Source: a virus
Reading direction: 5' to 3' (one strand)
IMG/VR virus record: IMGVR_UViG_3300036770_003690
Span: 1-58,586 of that record
Length of the DNA: 58,586 nucleotides
Shown: positions 1-9,010 of the stretch, piece by piece
How positions within the stretch are numbered: position 1 is the first letter of the stretch
Layout: every line of letters begins with the position of its first letter
Notes under the pieces: generated by a model
The model's input: only the letters and a program-made list of their open reading frames with translations
Told to the model about the DNA's origin: nothing
The model's database searches: none
Translations under genes and position numbers: made by a program

Positions 1-808
1 CACCAGCAGTAGTGAAGAAATCAAGGATTTCTGAACGGTATGCTGAAGGAACCCAAGCCATTTCGGTGTTACGAACCTTTGGACCAACGGTTACAGTGAA
101 GTCGTCACCTACAGGGAACTGATAGTAGATACGGTCAAGTTCTACAGTATCACCAGTAGTTTCTGCCTTATCCAGTTTGAACAGGGAAGAACTTGAACCA
201 AAAGGTAGTTCACTGAAGTTACCAGCACGAAGACGGGTACGGAGTAGGTCACGACCAGTAAATGAGGTATCAAAGTTCAGACGAACATCATAATTGAATG
301 AGGTTCCATCTGCCTTAGTACCACGACTTTCGTAACCAGGAACACCACCGAGAACAAAGTTTACCTCACCATTCAGTTTGGTAGTGGTGGAGAATTGCTG
401 TGCTTCAAGAACACCAACCTTAGTCTCTAGACCATCTACACGGGCACGAAGAACAATCAGTTCTGCCTTGAATTCTTCCTGAAGTTTACGAATTTCATCG
501 GTGACTTCAGTTACACGGTCAAGGCAAGCATTGAAGAGTGCTGCTGCTTCATAACGGGTCATTGCCTTACCGCCACCAAAAGTGCCGTTAGGATAACCAG
601 CAACGCAACCGTAACGTTCTACAAGATTGCTAAGTGCCTGATATGCCCAATCTGTAGGTTGAACATCAGAGAATTGATTGATACTTGTAACTTGCTCTGA
701 GGTTGAATACTGATTTACTCCTTCCATATTGAGTTCTGCGGCAGTCGCAGAGGGAGCAATCAGACCAACAGCAACAGGTGCAAGCATCAGTTGTTGAAAT
801 AGTTTCAT
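1..808 (-). CDS. SLH-domain outer-membrane porin (iron-uptake porin type), 3' end outside window
   Basis: The frame opens with ATG at 806-808 and runs off the left edge, so about 269 residues are visible. It begins with a signal peptide ending near 'PSATAAE'. An SLH domain follows at about residues 45-97 ('FSDVQPTDWAYQALSNL', 'GYPNGTF', 'MTRYEAAALF'), then a short coiled coil and the first strands of a beta barrel. This order is that of the major porins of marine cyanobacteria (SomA/iron-uptake porin type): the SLH part binds peptidoglycan and the barrel sits in the outer membrane. It has its own promoter at 866-894 and a leader hairpin. A porin inside a phage gene string is unusual; a host origin is inferred. 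An assembly join cannot be excluded because the gene sits at the edge. Confidence 0.85.
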   Translation of the reverse strand, partial: MKLFQQLMLAPVAVGLIAPSATAAELNMEGVNQYSTSEQVTSINQFSDVQPTDWAYQALSNLVERYGCVAGYPNGTFGGGKAMTRYEAAALFNACLDRVTEVTDEIRKLQEEFKAELIVLRARVDGLETKVGVLEAQQFSTTTKLNGEVNFVLGGVPGYESRGTKADGTSFNYDVRLNFDTSFTGRDLLRTRLRAGNFSELPFGSSSSLFKLDKAETTGDTVELDRIYYQFPVGDDFTVTVGPKVRNTEMAWVPSAYRSEILDFFTTAG

Positions 809-839
809 AAATTTTTTTGTTTTAGTACTAAACGACATT

Positions 840-856
840 CTTGGGTCAATCCCAAG
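840..856 (-). promoter_or_regulatory. Leader hairpin of porin mRNA
   Basis: CTTGGG and CCCAAG form a 6-bp stem around a 5-base loop, between the promoter (866-894) and the porin ATG at 808. No Shine-Dalgarno sequence is visible next to that ATG. The hairpin may affect translation or message stability; its function is not shown. Confidence 0.4.
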
Positions 857-865
857 AATATATTT

Positions 866-894
866 AGCATATAACATTTTAAACTATTTGTCAA
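866..894 (-). promoter_or_regulatory. Sigma70-type promoter of porin gene
   Basis: On the minus strand, TTGACA (889-894) is followed by a 17-base spacer and TATGCT (866-871). The start site should lie near 859, giving a leader of about 50 bases for the porin. The -35 box lies just past the end of the upstream small gene (stop at 901). Confidence 0.65.
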
Positions 895-900
895 CCAATT

Positions 901-1311
901 TCATAAAATTCCAAAAGGAAGAGATCCTAATCCTCTACCACCAAGAAGAGGTGATGGTCTTGGAGGAGTGACATTTTGTCTTTCTTTCTTTTCTGCTTTC
1001 AATTCCAACTCATAAATTCTTTCTTCCATAACTTCAATAGAAGCATGAAGATTGGTTAGATAATCAATCAATGATTCTCTATCATCTACTATCTTTTCAA
1101 TCTCTTCACGAAGTTCTTTTTCTTTCTTTTCAACTTCAAGCTGGTCGGCATCAATTAAATTATTTTTTGCCATATAATAATCGGCAATAGCACGGGCATC
1201 ATTTAAGTCTATACCCTCAAGTTCAGAAGATGTTGTATCAACTACTTCTTCAGTTTCTTCTTCAGCATAAGTTATTTGATGAATAACTTCTGTTCTTCTT
1301 TCCTCTTCCAT
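901..1311 (-). CDS. Hypothetical acidic coiled-coil protein
   Basis: I do not recognise this 136-residue protein. It is rich in Glu and Lys, and its middle (about residues 55-112) has heptad-like spacing that predicts a coiled coil. The last 25 residues are Pro/Gly-rich ('PPRPSPLLGGRGLGS'). Its ATG shares a base with the TAA stop of pcyA (TAATG), so the two are translationally coupled, and it is the last gene of the left gene string before the porin promoter. No signal peptide or membrane segment is seen. Confidence 0.6.
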   Translation of the reverse strand: MEEERRTEVIHQITYAEEETEEVVDTTSSELEGIDLNDARAIADYYMAKNNLIDADQLEVEKKEKELREEIEKIVDDRESLIDYLTNLHASIEVMEERIYELELKAEKKERQNVTPPRPSPLLGGRGLGSLPFGIL

Positions 1312-2012
1312 TAGACCTCTGGATAATCAAATAACATTTCTGAGATGTATTTATTTGCGAACTCGTCACCAAAAATACTTTTTAAAACTCTAAAAGTCTT
1401 ATCATTTTTTCTTTGCTTTTCACAGTAATACTTGTGACCCTCATAATTTTTCTGTACATTATCAAAATTTGGTTGAGTAATATTTGAAATAGCACAATGA
1501 TAATTCAAATAAGTGAAAGCAACATTTACAAACTTTTGATATTCATCTTCTGTTGGTCTTACGAAAACACAATACTTTGAAAAGACATCTCCCCACTCGG
1601 GCATTTTTTTATCTTCCTTGAATTCTTCATTAACAATATCAAGTATATCATATGAACTAGGAAGAGTTCTGTCTTCACGAATAGAACTAATGTCTACAAT
1701 AGCAGCACCCACAGCTTTTGGAGATGCTACAATATCTGCACCAAAGATTGGAATATCATACTCATATCTTGGGTACATATTTGTGTGAAGAATGTTTAGT
1801 CCAGATTTCATTTTTGCTACTTCCAAATGAATTTTTCTGAACTTTTCAGTCTCCCACATATAATTTTCAATTTCAACTTTCTCATCATCAGTTGAGTGTT
1901 CAATCTCTCTGAACTCTTCTGGAACTTCAATAGGAACTAATTCCAGATGTTCACTCCAAGATTTAAGAATTGATTCAGACAGATTAGTAATAAGTGGGTG
2001 TAAATTTTCCAT
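1311..2012 (-). CDS. pcyA: Phycocyanobilin:ferredoxin oxidoreductase (PcyA)
   Basis: This 233-residue ferredoxin-dependent bilin reductase (HY2 family) should reduce biliverdin IXalpha to phycocyanobilin. Conserved PcyA segments are visible: 'RKIHLEVAK' with the catalytic Glu at residue 64, 'NILH' with the His at 76, and 'PIFGADIVA' with the Asp at 93. 'GAAIVDIS', 'VFVRP' and 'YYCEKQRKNDKTFRVL' follow. The presence of both the His and the Asp argues for PcyA rather than phage PcyX or PebS. Length fits the family. It lies in a gene string with glycan genes, while heme oxygenase, which makes its substrate, is 34 kb away at 36294-36995. Product specificity is inferred from motifs only. Confidence 0.88.
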   Translation of the reverse strand: MENLHPLITNLSESILKSWSEHLELVPIEVPEEFREIEHSTDDEKVEIENYMWETEKFRKIHLEVAKMKSGLNILHTNMYPRYEYDIPIFGADIVASPKAVGAAIVDISSIREDRTLPSSYDILDIVNEEFKEDKKMPEWGDVFSKYCVFVRPTEDEYQKFVNVAFTYLNYHCAISNITQPNFDNVQKNYEGHKYYCEKQRKNDKTFRVLKSIFGDEFANKYISEMLFDYPEV

Positions 2013-2014
2013 AT

Positions 2015-2383
2015 TTAAAACAAAGAATTTAAAACAAGTGTGTTATATTTTTTATTATCTCCCTTTTCCCAAACATATCCCTTTAGAAACATAATCCAAT
2101 TAATAGAATCTTCAAACTCATCAGTATATAATTTTCCCCAAACATTATCGTCATGATATTCTTCAACTTCAATATAAACTGGAACTTTTCTAATGTAATA
2201 ATGTAATTTATCTCTTGCTCTTATCGCATAATCTTTTTCACTTTCAATATTTAGAGATGGTGAATGAATACCAGAAAGAATTATTTTTTTCTTAAGGTAT
2301 ACTCCCATCCCCAAATTTATTATACCCTCAAAAGAAGAACCGTCAAATACCTCAAGAACTCTGCTTATTTGGTATTTGTACAT
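2015..2383 (-). CDS. Staphylococcal-nuclease-fold protein, probably inactive
   Basis: This 122-residue protein aligns by eye with the nuclease at 52331-52720: 'INLGMGVYLKKKIILSGIHSPSL' matches 'IDLGFNIFLKQFIRLSNINAPSL', and 'AIRARDKLHYYI' matches 'GLRAKDKLQEYI' (segments shortened). The catalytic pattern is lost. The DGDT of the active copy is 'DGSS' here, the Arg of 'FIRL' is Ile, and the 'YGR' Arg is Lys ('WGK'). It therefore looks like a diverged paralogue kept for binding rather than catalysis. It is tightly packed between pcyA (2-base gap) and the large fusion gene (10-base gap). Confidence 0.6.
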   Translation of the reverse strand: MYKYQISRVLEVFDGSSFEGIINLGMGVYLKKKIILSGIHSPSLNIESEKDYAIRARDKLHYYIRKVPVYIEVEEYHDDNVWGKLYTDEFEDSINWIMFLKGYVWEKGDNKKYNTLVLNSLF

Positions 2384-2393
2384 AAGGAATTAT

Positions 2394-5351
2394 TTACTCC
2401 CTAAACATATATTTAACAACGTTTACTGTTTCATCGGATACACATTTCATTTTTTCAACGATTTCTGGAGAAATCAGTTCTGGATGATACCACCAATCTT
2501 CAAATGGACTATTATCATTTGGTGAAACATTTGCGACAAGCATTTCATATCCCATAAGTTTCAGATACTTTCTTGACTTATCACGATAAGAACCAGTCAT
2601 ATCTACATAATGGTCATGTTCATATGTAATGATTCCAAATCTATACTTATCGAATGGCATAGCAAGTAAGCATTCAAAAGTAACTCTTGAGGGTTCAACA
2701 TCCAATTGTAAATAATCAAAGTCAGTTCCCTTATCAAATTTATCTAGAAGTTTTAGATAATCAATCTTGGTCGCATCTTCACAGATAATTTGGTTGTTTC
2801 TTTCTCTTTCAAATTGAGCACAAAGGTCAGGAAGAATTTCAATTGAGATACCGTCCCATCCATATTCTGTCTCAAGCAATGCTGTATTGTTTTGATAGAA
2901 AGGTTGTTGAGCACCAATCTCAAGATACAAACCATTTCTCTTACCATTTGTAGCAGCAAGAATAAACATATCTTGAAATGCCTGAGAATGATTTTTCTCA
3001 ATATTTTCAGAACCATCAAACTTAAAATTAAGTTTTTCGTGCTTATTCTTCTGATACTTAATCACCTCTTCTGGAATATGCCCAGAACCCATCTGCATTA
3101 GATTGTTTTGAACAAGATTATAATGTTGTTCATCAAGTTCATAATTATTCTTGAGGTCTTGAAGAAGTGCTCTTGATTCATCACCTTTTCCCCATGACCA
3201 AGCAGCAAGTGACTTTTCAAAAATTAGACCATACTTTCCTGGATACTCAACATTTGTATGGAGTGGTTGACAATCAAAATCGCAGAATTGTAATGCCCAC
3301 TGACATAGAATATAACAATCTTGCCACCACTGACGTTTTTCACAGAATCTAGCAAGAAGATAATAAGCTTCAGGTCTTGTAGGCATTACACATAATGCTT
3401 GCTGCAATAGACCTTTTGCTGTTGCGTCTCTAGTTCCTTGCCTATCATAAGCATTAGAAGCATGAATTAATGCCTCATAAGCAAGCAAATCATCATCAGT
3501 TCTTTCAGCGCATCTTAAAAAGTATGAAAGTGCTGCTGAATTATGCCTTTCATTTTCATACCAGATTCCAAGATTAAAATTATGCTCTGGATTTTCTGGG
3601 TCCAGGGCATACTTTGTAAGTAGTGTTTCTAATTCTGTTTTTCCAGAAAAGTCAATTGGAGTAACATCCAATTCTCTTGGTTCATTTATTTCTCTAATTT
3701 CAAAAGTCTTTCCCATAAGTTCCTCAATTGTTTTATGAATGCCTTTATCTTTCCACCAATTTATAATGAAGTCGTGAGTAAAGTAATGATTTCTTTTTTG
3801 CCCATCTTTTACATCACCATCATCACCTTCAAATGTTGAGGTAAAATTAATATTCTCTACAAAAAGTGGAATTGTATAGCATTTATGTGTACTGGCAAAT
3901 AGTATATTTTCTATAAGAGGCATTACTTCAGCATCTTTTAATTCAAGATGATAAGTATCACCAACAATATAATTATCTATAATAAATTTAGCATAGTCTC
4001 TTTTGACAATATAAGCAGTTGCTGCCCAATCATCCCAGTATCTTCCACGAATTTTAACATCCTCAAATTCACCACGAATACAAAGTAACTGAACACAATC
4101 CCAATCTTCAGGAAGATTTTCTATAAGTTCATTCCAAGTAAAGTTCCAATAATCGACAGTATCAAAACTTAAATCATCTTCACAGAAAAATCCATACTCT
4201 TGGTCTGTAGTTTCATACCAATCCTTAATTGCTTTTAAGTGAGAAACACAGCAACCTTTTGTACCATCATTTAATTGATAAACATACTTACCTGTTACTA
4301 CATCATCACACTCGGAAAATCTTTTAGAAATGATTGAACGAATATCTTCAACACCATGACTGCTTAGAGTTTCTTCAATATTTTTTTGTCTTTCTTTACT
4401 TTCTTCTAGACTTACATAATAAACTGTTTTTAAACCACTGAGTTTTTTAACTTTCTCTTTTCGGAAAGCATAGTAATTTTGTCCATCCATATTTTGAAGT
4501 TCCCACTCGTAAATTCTTTCAATATAATAATCATCAAGATCAGAAAATAGTCTTTCATTTTCTTGAACGTTCATTTTCGCAAGAAGATATTCATAGTTCC
4601 ATCTATCTGCATCAGATGTATTTGGATCAGAAATTTTTCTCTTTACATTTTCGATATTATTATCATCCGAATCTTCACCGTATCCTTCAAAATTTTCATA
4701 ACGTTTTTTATCTGGGTGAGGTATATGTATTAAAGTATGATTTTGTTCTAATTTTTTACACTCAAGACCCATCATAGTAAGTCTTTTTGTCATTTGATCA
4801 TCTTCAAAAGCATAATACTTACCCATTCTTTCATCATAACCACCAACCTTCCAATAGTTTTCTCTAGTGACAAAACAAAGTCCTGTTAAAAATTTAAAGT
4901 ATGGGCTGTATGAATGGGCATATTTCATTAACTCCCCAACGTCCATCCCATAAAAATTAACGGCATATGCCCCCAAATTTTCATCCCAATATTCATGTTT
5001 ACACTCATACGAGTCTTGACCACATAAGAAAGAATTATTATCAATTAGATAACTTTCAAAAAATGGAAAATATGGATTGATAATATAATCACAATCAAGT
5101 TTAAGAATATAATCTCCAGTGGCAAGACTAGCTGCCAAATTTAATGGTTGTGGTTGGTTAAAATACTTTTCGTTTTCTACACGAATGATTTTAATTCTTT
5201 TATCTAACTTTGTAAGATGGTTGATTGGTTCATCAGAACTCCAATCAACAATAATAATTTCTTTAATTTCATCAAATGCCAACCAAGAATTCAAAGAAAC
5301 TCTTAAAGCATCATAACGATTTTTACAGGCACAAATTACTGATACATTCAT
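2394..5351 (-). CDS. Four-part fusion: GT2 glycosyltransferase - GT25 - TPR - FkbM methyltransferase
   Basis: This 985-residue protein has four parts in order. A GT2-type glycosyltransferase spans about residues 1-225 ('VSVICACKNR', DxD-like 'LDCDY' at 85-89, 'FEDD' near 182). A GT25-type (LPS/collagen) glycosyltransferase spans about 305-560 ('VYYVSLEES', 'GCCVSHLKAI', acidic 'CEDD' at 390-393). A TPR-like helical region follows at about 590-790. An FkbM-type methyltransferase ends the chain at about 810-970 ('SQAFQDMFIL', 'YLEIGAQQP'). I chose ATG 5351 over an upstream TTG at 5363 because it overlaps the upstream gene's stop as ATGA. One chain could add two sugars and a methyl group to one acceptor. 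The acceptor is unknown. Confidence 0.8.
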   Translation of the reverse strand: MNVSVICACKNRYDALRVSLNSWLAFDEIKEIIIVDWSSDEPINHLTKLDKRIKIIRVENEKYFNQPQPLNLAASLATGDYILKLDCDYIINPYFPFFESYLIDNNSFLCGQDSYECKHEYWDENLGAYAVNFYGMDVGELMKYAHSYSPYFKFLTGLCFVTRENYWKVGGYDERMGKYYAFEDDQMTKRLTMMGLECKKLEQNHTLIHIPHPDKKRYENFEGYGEDSDDNNIENVKRKISDPNTSDADRWNYEYLLAKMNVQENERLFSDLDDYYIERIYEWELQNMDGQNYYAFRKEKVKKLSGLKTVYYVSLEESKERQKNIEETLSSHGVEDIRSIISKRFSECDDVVTGKYVYQLNDGTKGCCVSHLKAIKDWYETTDQEYGFFCEDDLSFDTVDYWNFTWNELIENLPEDWDCVQLLCIRGEFEDVKIRGRYWDDWAATAYIVKRDYAKFIIDNYIVGDTYHLELKDAEVMPLIENILFASTHKCYTIPLFVENINFTSTFEGDDGDVKDGQKRNHYFTHDFIINWWKDKGIHKTIEELMGKTFEIREINEPRELDVTPIDFSGKTELETLLTKYALDPENPEHNFNLGIWYENERHNSAALSYFLRCAERTDDDLLAYEALIHASNAYDRQGTRDATAKGLLQQALCVMPTRPEAYYLLARFCEKRQWWQDCYILCQWALQFCDFDCQPLHTNVEYPGKYGLIFEKSLAAWSWGKGDESRALLQDLKNNYELDEQHYNLVQNNLMQMGSGHIPEEVIKYQKNKHEKLNFKFDGSENIEKNHSQAFQDMFILAATNGKRNGLYLEIGAQQPFYQNNTALLETEYGWDGISIEILPDLCAQFERERNNQIICEDATKIDYLKLLDKFDKGTDFDYLQLDVEPSRVTFECLLAMPFDKYRFGIITYEHDHYVDMTGSYRDKSRKYLKLMGYEMLVANVSPNDNSPFEDWWYHPELISPEIVEKMKCVSDETVNVVKYMFRE

Positions 5352-6190
5352 AGTGAAATCCAATGAGGCAATCTTAATTCTTTAGAGTCTAAATGTAAGT
5401 AGTCGGATGAAAACCAATTTTTAGGACAAATAGTTTTTTCACTCTTTGCCAACCAAGATCCCCACCAACTATATGAACTGTTAGCAATAATATGATAGTT
5501 ACAAAGAGACATTAAACACAAATCAATGTAAGTATTATTACTTTTCATCATTATAAATCTATTACTATTAAAAATATTTTGAGACTCACACCATTCAATA
5601 TCATCTGAAAATACTAAAACTGGAATTGAACAATCAAATTGAGACAAAGAATTTTCATAATATTCCAAAGAAAGAGTATTTAAAACAGAAGATTCTAGAT
5701 AATCTGTCCTTCTTATATGTAGTGCTATAGTTTTTGACTCAGAAAATATTTCATTAAAATAAGATTTACATATTTTACTATAATTTGATTTGAAAGTAAA
5801 TATTTTCCGAAGATCATTTTCTACATTTTTAAAATAATTATAATTTTGGAAAAATCCAAAAATACTTTTATTATCATGATTTGTATTAAAAAATTGATTA
5901 TCAAAATTAGTATTTAAAAGATTGTCCCACTGATCATGATTATTTAAAATCAATACAGTATGATTATCTTTAATTGTAACTTCATTCCCCAGATTATGTG
6001 CTCCTACAAAATCTGGATTATAATAAGATTTAATTTTATTTGGTATATTAAAGCATTTGTATAATTCCAAATTCGTTTTACCTATTGAAAAATCAATTCC
6101 ATGTTTTTTCGATATTCCAACCAAAGCAGCATATTGGAACATTTGATTTCCAAGTCTTCCAAGATACCCAAGATGAGGAAAAGTAATCAT
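5348..6190 (-). CDS. Alpha-1,2-fucosyltransferase (GT11), copy 1
   Basis: A 280-residue GT11 enzyme, expected to transfer L-fucose from GDP-fucose in alpha-1,2 linkage. The family N-terminus 'GRLGNQMFQYAAL' is at about 11-23. The donor-binding motif 'HIRRTDY' is at 158-164, and the C-terminal 'ANSSYSWWGSWLA' is present. It overlaps both neighbours by ATGA junctions (6187-6190 and 5348-5351), so it is co-translated with the two large fusions. GDP-fucose would come from the gmd/fcl genes at 44409-46335. It is clearly diverged from copy 2 (43616-44422), suggesting a different acceptor. Confidence 0.85.
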   Translation of the reverse strand: MITFPHLGYLGRLGNQMFQYAALVGISKKHGIDFSIGKTNLELYKCFNIPNKIKSYYNPDFVGAHNLGNEVTIKDNHTVLILNNHDQWDNLLNTNFDNQFFNTNHDNKSIFGFFQNYNYFKNVENDLRKIFTFKSNYSKICKSYFNEIFSESKTIALHIRRTDYLESSVLNTLSLEYYENSLSQFDCSIPVLVFSDDIEWCESQNIFNSNRFIMMKSNNTYIDLCLMSLCNYHIIANSSYSWWGSWLAKSEKTICPKNWFSSDYLHLDSKELRLPHWISL

Positions 6191-8367
6191 TGCCCTAAAA
6201 ATTTATACAAACAAAGACCAACAGAATCAGAACTTTGAACTCCTTCCAAAATTTCAACAGGTTGCCAAACTAAAGAATTAGATTCAATATACCTTCTAAT
6301 TTTTAATGATTTTGTAGAAGTTTGCCCATCATATTTTCTAGGAACTACTTCCCAATCATGCATCGAAAAATAGCATCCTGGTTGAATATATTTTTCTAAA
6401 GCAATAATATCTCTCATAGCAACATCAGGATCTTCTGGTCCATCAAAAAATAGATAATCAATTTTTATATTATTTTCAATAAGATATAAAATTAACTCAT
6501 TAGAATAAATTGGTCTATAATCTACATTTTTTTGCTTTTCTAGAAATTCTTCAGATGGACCTCTTCCGGGATCGCAAGAATAAACTTTTCCAAGAGATTT
6601 ACATTTTTTCATTCCCTCAGAAATATAATAAGTTCCTCCACCAGTTCCACATCCTATATCCAGGACATTACTTGGTTTTATAATTTCAGATACCCAAGTA
6701 TATAATTTATATCTTTCATAAGGAAGCATTTCAACTCCAGGATATATTTCCTCCAAATTATAATTAAGTTCTGGATTAATGTGCCAAGTAAATCTTTCTG
6801 TATTCTTACAGTGAATATGAAGATTTGCTAGTGGATATTTTTCTCCATTCTTTTCAACATATGGTTTGGTATTTACAATCATAGGAGTTAAAATACCCTC
6901 ACCAATTTCTCTACCAACGACATGGTGATTTCCATACCACCCAGGAGGATGCCCATTATTTGTTCCCCCTAGATATTGACCATAAGATGAAGGGTCAAAT
7001 ACGATTCCATTTTCATTTGGAAATACATCCAATCTCTTTATTAGATCAGGTCTTCTTTTATAAATTCCTCCAAGAAGTTGCATTTCATTTGGCATGATTG
7101 ATGCATATTCTTTTTGTTTTTGTTCATCAAACACTATTTCACACAGAATATTACAAATCTCATCTATCTTATTAATATCTCCAAATTTTGAAAACCCAAA
7201 TACTACTTCATCTTCTGTATGGTATGTAATGGATAATCCATCAGAATCATTTATTAAATGTTCAAATTTTGAAGAGGGTTCAAATAGTAAAACATCAGAA
7301 TCAAAATGATAGCAATTTTTTAAATTCAAATATTTTATGCAATCTCTCACAAGAAAAACTCTAAAAATTGATGTTCTCCAAAGAACATTATCATCTTCAC
7401 TAAACAAACTCATATTTAAAACTTTTAAAGTTTGTTCAGATGCTATATCATAAATTTTTAAAATTTCTACACCATCAATTTCTATACTTTGATCTGTAAT
7501 CAAAATCAATCTAGCAGAAGGTTCTACTTCATAAATGCTTCTAAAAGAATCTATGAGATAAGAAGGAACTTTTCCTAAATGGCAATGGACGTAATTTGAC
7601 ATAATTAATGACTCGTAATTTTCTCGTAAATATGCATGGCAAGATACAAAATCAAGATTTTTATCTAACAAATTTAAATCTGGAAGATAAGAAATATTTT
7701 CCCAAAACAATTGTCTTTCTTCACACATTTCAGGATGATTAATAATAATATAGTTAGAATATAAATCCCATTCACTTAAAGAAGAAATTTCATTATAATC
7801 TATAGAACTTAAAACACAATCAAAAAATGAATTAGACTTAAAACGTTTTTTAACATTTTCTATCATCTCATTTAATATGTTTTTATTAAAAATCATATGA
7901 TGAGAAATAGTTGAAAATCCGATTGTTTTTTCTAATCCTAATATTTTTTTGATTGAAGTTATATAAGGAAGATGATATTCATCTGCTACACAATAATAAA
8001 ATTTATTAGGATCAAATAAAATAGGTTTAAGAAATATTGTATCAGAATCAACAATTACATATGAATCTGTTAGTTGAGGAATAACTTTTGCAGAAAATAA
8101 TTTTAAAAATTGCTGATAAATCCAACCACTTCTGTAAGAATACTGTGGATTATAATACTCAAAATTTTTTACTATTTTTTGAATATCAATATATTCTTTA
8201 TAATTATTTTCTGGAATATAAGTTATTCCTTTAATATTTGGATTTTTATTTGATACAACATAAATGTTATTCAGATTAAAAATATTCTTTTTAATCCCGT
8301 CTATACATAAACCTAATGAATGAAAATCTTTTTCATGACAAGGAATTAAGCAGTCAAGTTTGATCAT
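6187..8367 (-). CDS. Fusion of two glycosyltransferase-like domains and a class I methyltransferase
   Basis: A 726-residue protein. Residues about 1-265 resemble the DUF6492/GT-A type of nucleotide-sugar transferase ('LDCLIPCHEKD', 'YVIVDSDTIFLKP'). Residues about 265-530 form a second GT-A-like domain ('YHFDSDVLLFEP', 'NEMQLLGGIY'). Residues about 545-726 are a Rossmann methyltransferase ('NVLDIGCGTGGGTY', 'DYLFFDGPED', 'FSMHDWE') of the CmcI/macrocin O-methyltransferase kind. Both DxD motifs are intact, so both transferase domains may be active. It overlaps the FkbM gene upstream by 14 bases and the fucosyltransferase downstream by 4. Substrates cannot be read from sequence. Confidence 0.72.
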   Translation of the reverse strand: MIKLDCLIPCHEKDFHSLGLCIDGIKKNIFNLNNIYVVSNKNPNIKGITYIPENNYKEYIDIQKIVKNFEYYNPQYSYRSGWIYQQFLKLFSAKVIPQLTDSYVIVDSDTIFLKPILFDPNKFYYCVADEYHLPYITSIKKILGLEKTIGFSTISHHMIFNKNILNEMIENVKKRFKSNSFFDCVLSSIDYNEISSLSEWDLYSNYIIINHPEMCEERQLFWENISYLPDLNLLDKNLDFVSCHAYLRENYESLIMSNYVHCHLGKVPSYLIDSFRSIYEVEPSARLILITDQSIEIDGVEILKIYDIASEQTLKVLNMSLFSEDDNVLWRTSIFRVFLVRDCIKYLNLKNCYHFDSDVLLFEPSSKFEHLINDSDGLSITYHTEDEVVFGFSKFGDINKIDEICNILCEIVFDEQKQKEYASIMPNEMQLLGGIYKRRPDLIKRLDVFPNENGIVFDPSSYGQYLGGTNNGHPPGWYGNHHVVGREIGEGILTPMIVNTKPYVEKNGEKYPLANLHIHCKNTERFTWHINPELNYNLEEIYPGVEMLPYERYKLYTWVSEIIKPSNVLDIGCGTGGGTYYISEGMKKCKSLGKVYSCDPGRGPSEEFLEKQKNVDYRPIYSNELILYLIENNIKIDYLFFDGPEDPDVAMRDIIALEKYIQPGCYFSMHDWEVVPRKYDGQTSTKSLKIRRYIESNSLVWQPVEILEGVQSSDSVGLCLYKFLGQ

Positions 8368-9010
8368 TTATATAAGTCCAAAGTTTTTCTCTTCCAGATA
8401 CTGTAACTTCATGATAATCATATTTTGTTAACAAGTTTTCAATAAGATCTACAGAAGGAATATCTCCATCAATAAGACCATATTCAAATTGAACAAAAGT
8501 TATCTTTTTTTGCTCCAAAAGTTTTTTTGCCCCAAGAAGTATTTTATACTCTGCTCCTTCAGTGTCAATTTTTAGATAATCAATTTTATCTAGTTGATAC
8601 TCTTGAAAAAGAGTATCAAGTTTTTTACATTCAACTTCCTTAAGATTTAATGGTTCACCTTTAAAATCTTCCCTAATATAAAAACTAGAAAGAACATGTC
8701 TCTGACCGGGAAAGAATAAAAATTCTGATCCATCTTTATCTGATAAAGCAATCTTTAAAAGATCAACTCTGCTATCATTACCCCATCTTTCTTCAAATTT
8801 CTCCCAATGCATAGGTTCTATTGCTATGCATTTTGATTGAGGAAACTTTTCCAAAAAAAGAAAAGTAAAATCATCATTCCAATTTTCAATCCATTCAACA
8901 TTTCCCATTTCAATAATAGGGTTAATATTACACCCCACATCAAACACAACTGGGTTATTTGGTAAGTAATTTAACACACTTTGAATGCATTGCCTATAAT
9001 CAAAGCTCAT
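8354..9010 (-). CDS. FkbM-family SAM-dependent methyltransferase
   Basis: A 218-residue protein with FkbM hallmarks: motif I 'VVFDVGCNINP' near residue 20, 'CIAIEPMHW' near 65, and 'VECKKLDTLF' followed by 'DYLKIDTEGAEYKIL' near 140-160. FkbM enzymes O-methylate sugars and other small hydroxyl substrates. Here a sugar of the phage-directed glycan is the likely target, from the neighbouring glycosyltransferases. ATGA overlap with the methyltransferase upstream (9007-9010) and a 14-base overlap with the fusion gene downstream show tight coupling. Confidence 0.82.
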   Translation of the reverse strand: MSFDYRQCIQSVLNYLPNNPVVFDVGCNINPIIEMGNVEWIENWNDDFTFLFLEKFPQSKCIAIEPMHWEKFEERWGNDSRVDLLKIALSDKDGSEFLFFPGQRHVLSSFYIREDFKGEPLNLKEVECKKLDTLFQEYQLDKIDYLKIDTEGAEYKILLGAKKLLEQKKITFVQFEYGLIDGDIPSVDLIENLLTKYDYHEVTVSGREKLWTYINDQT

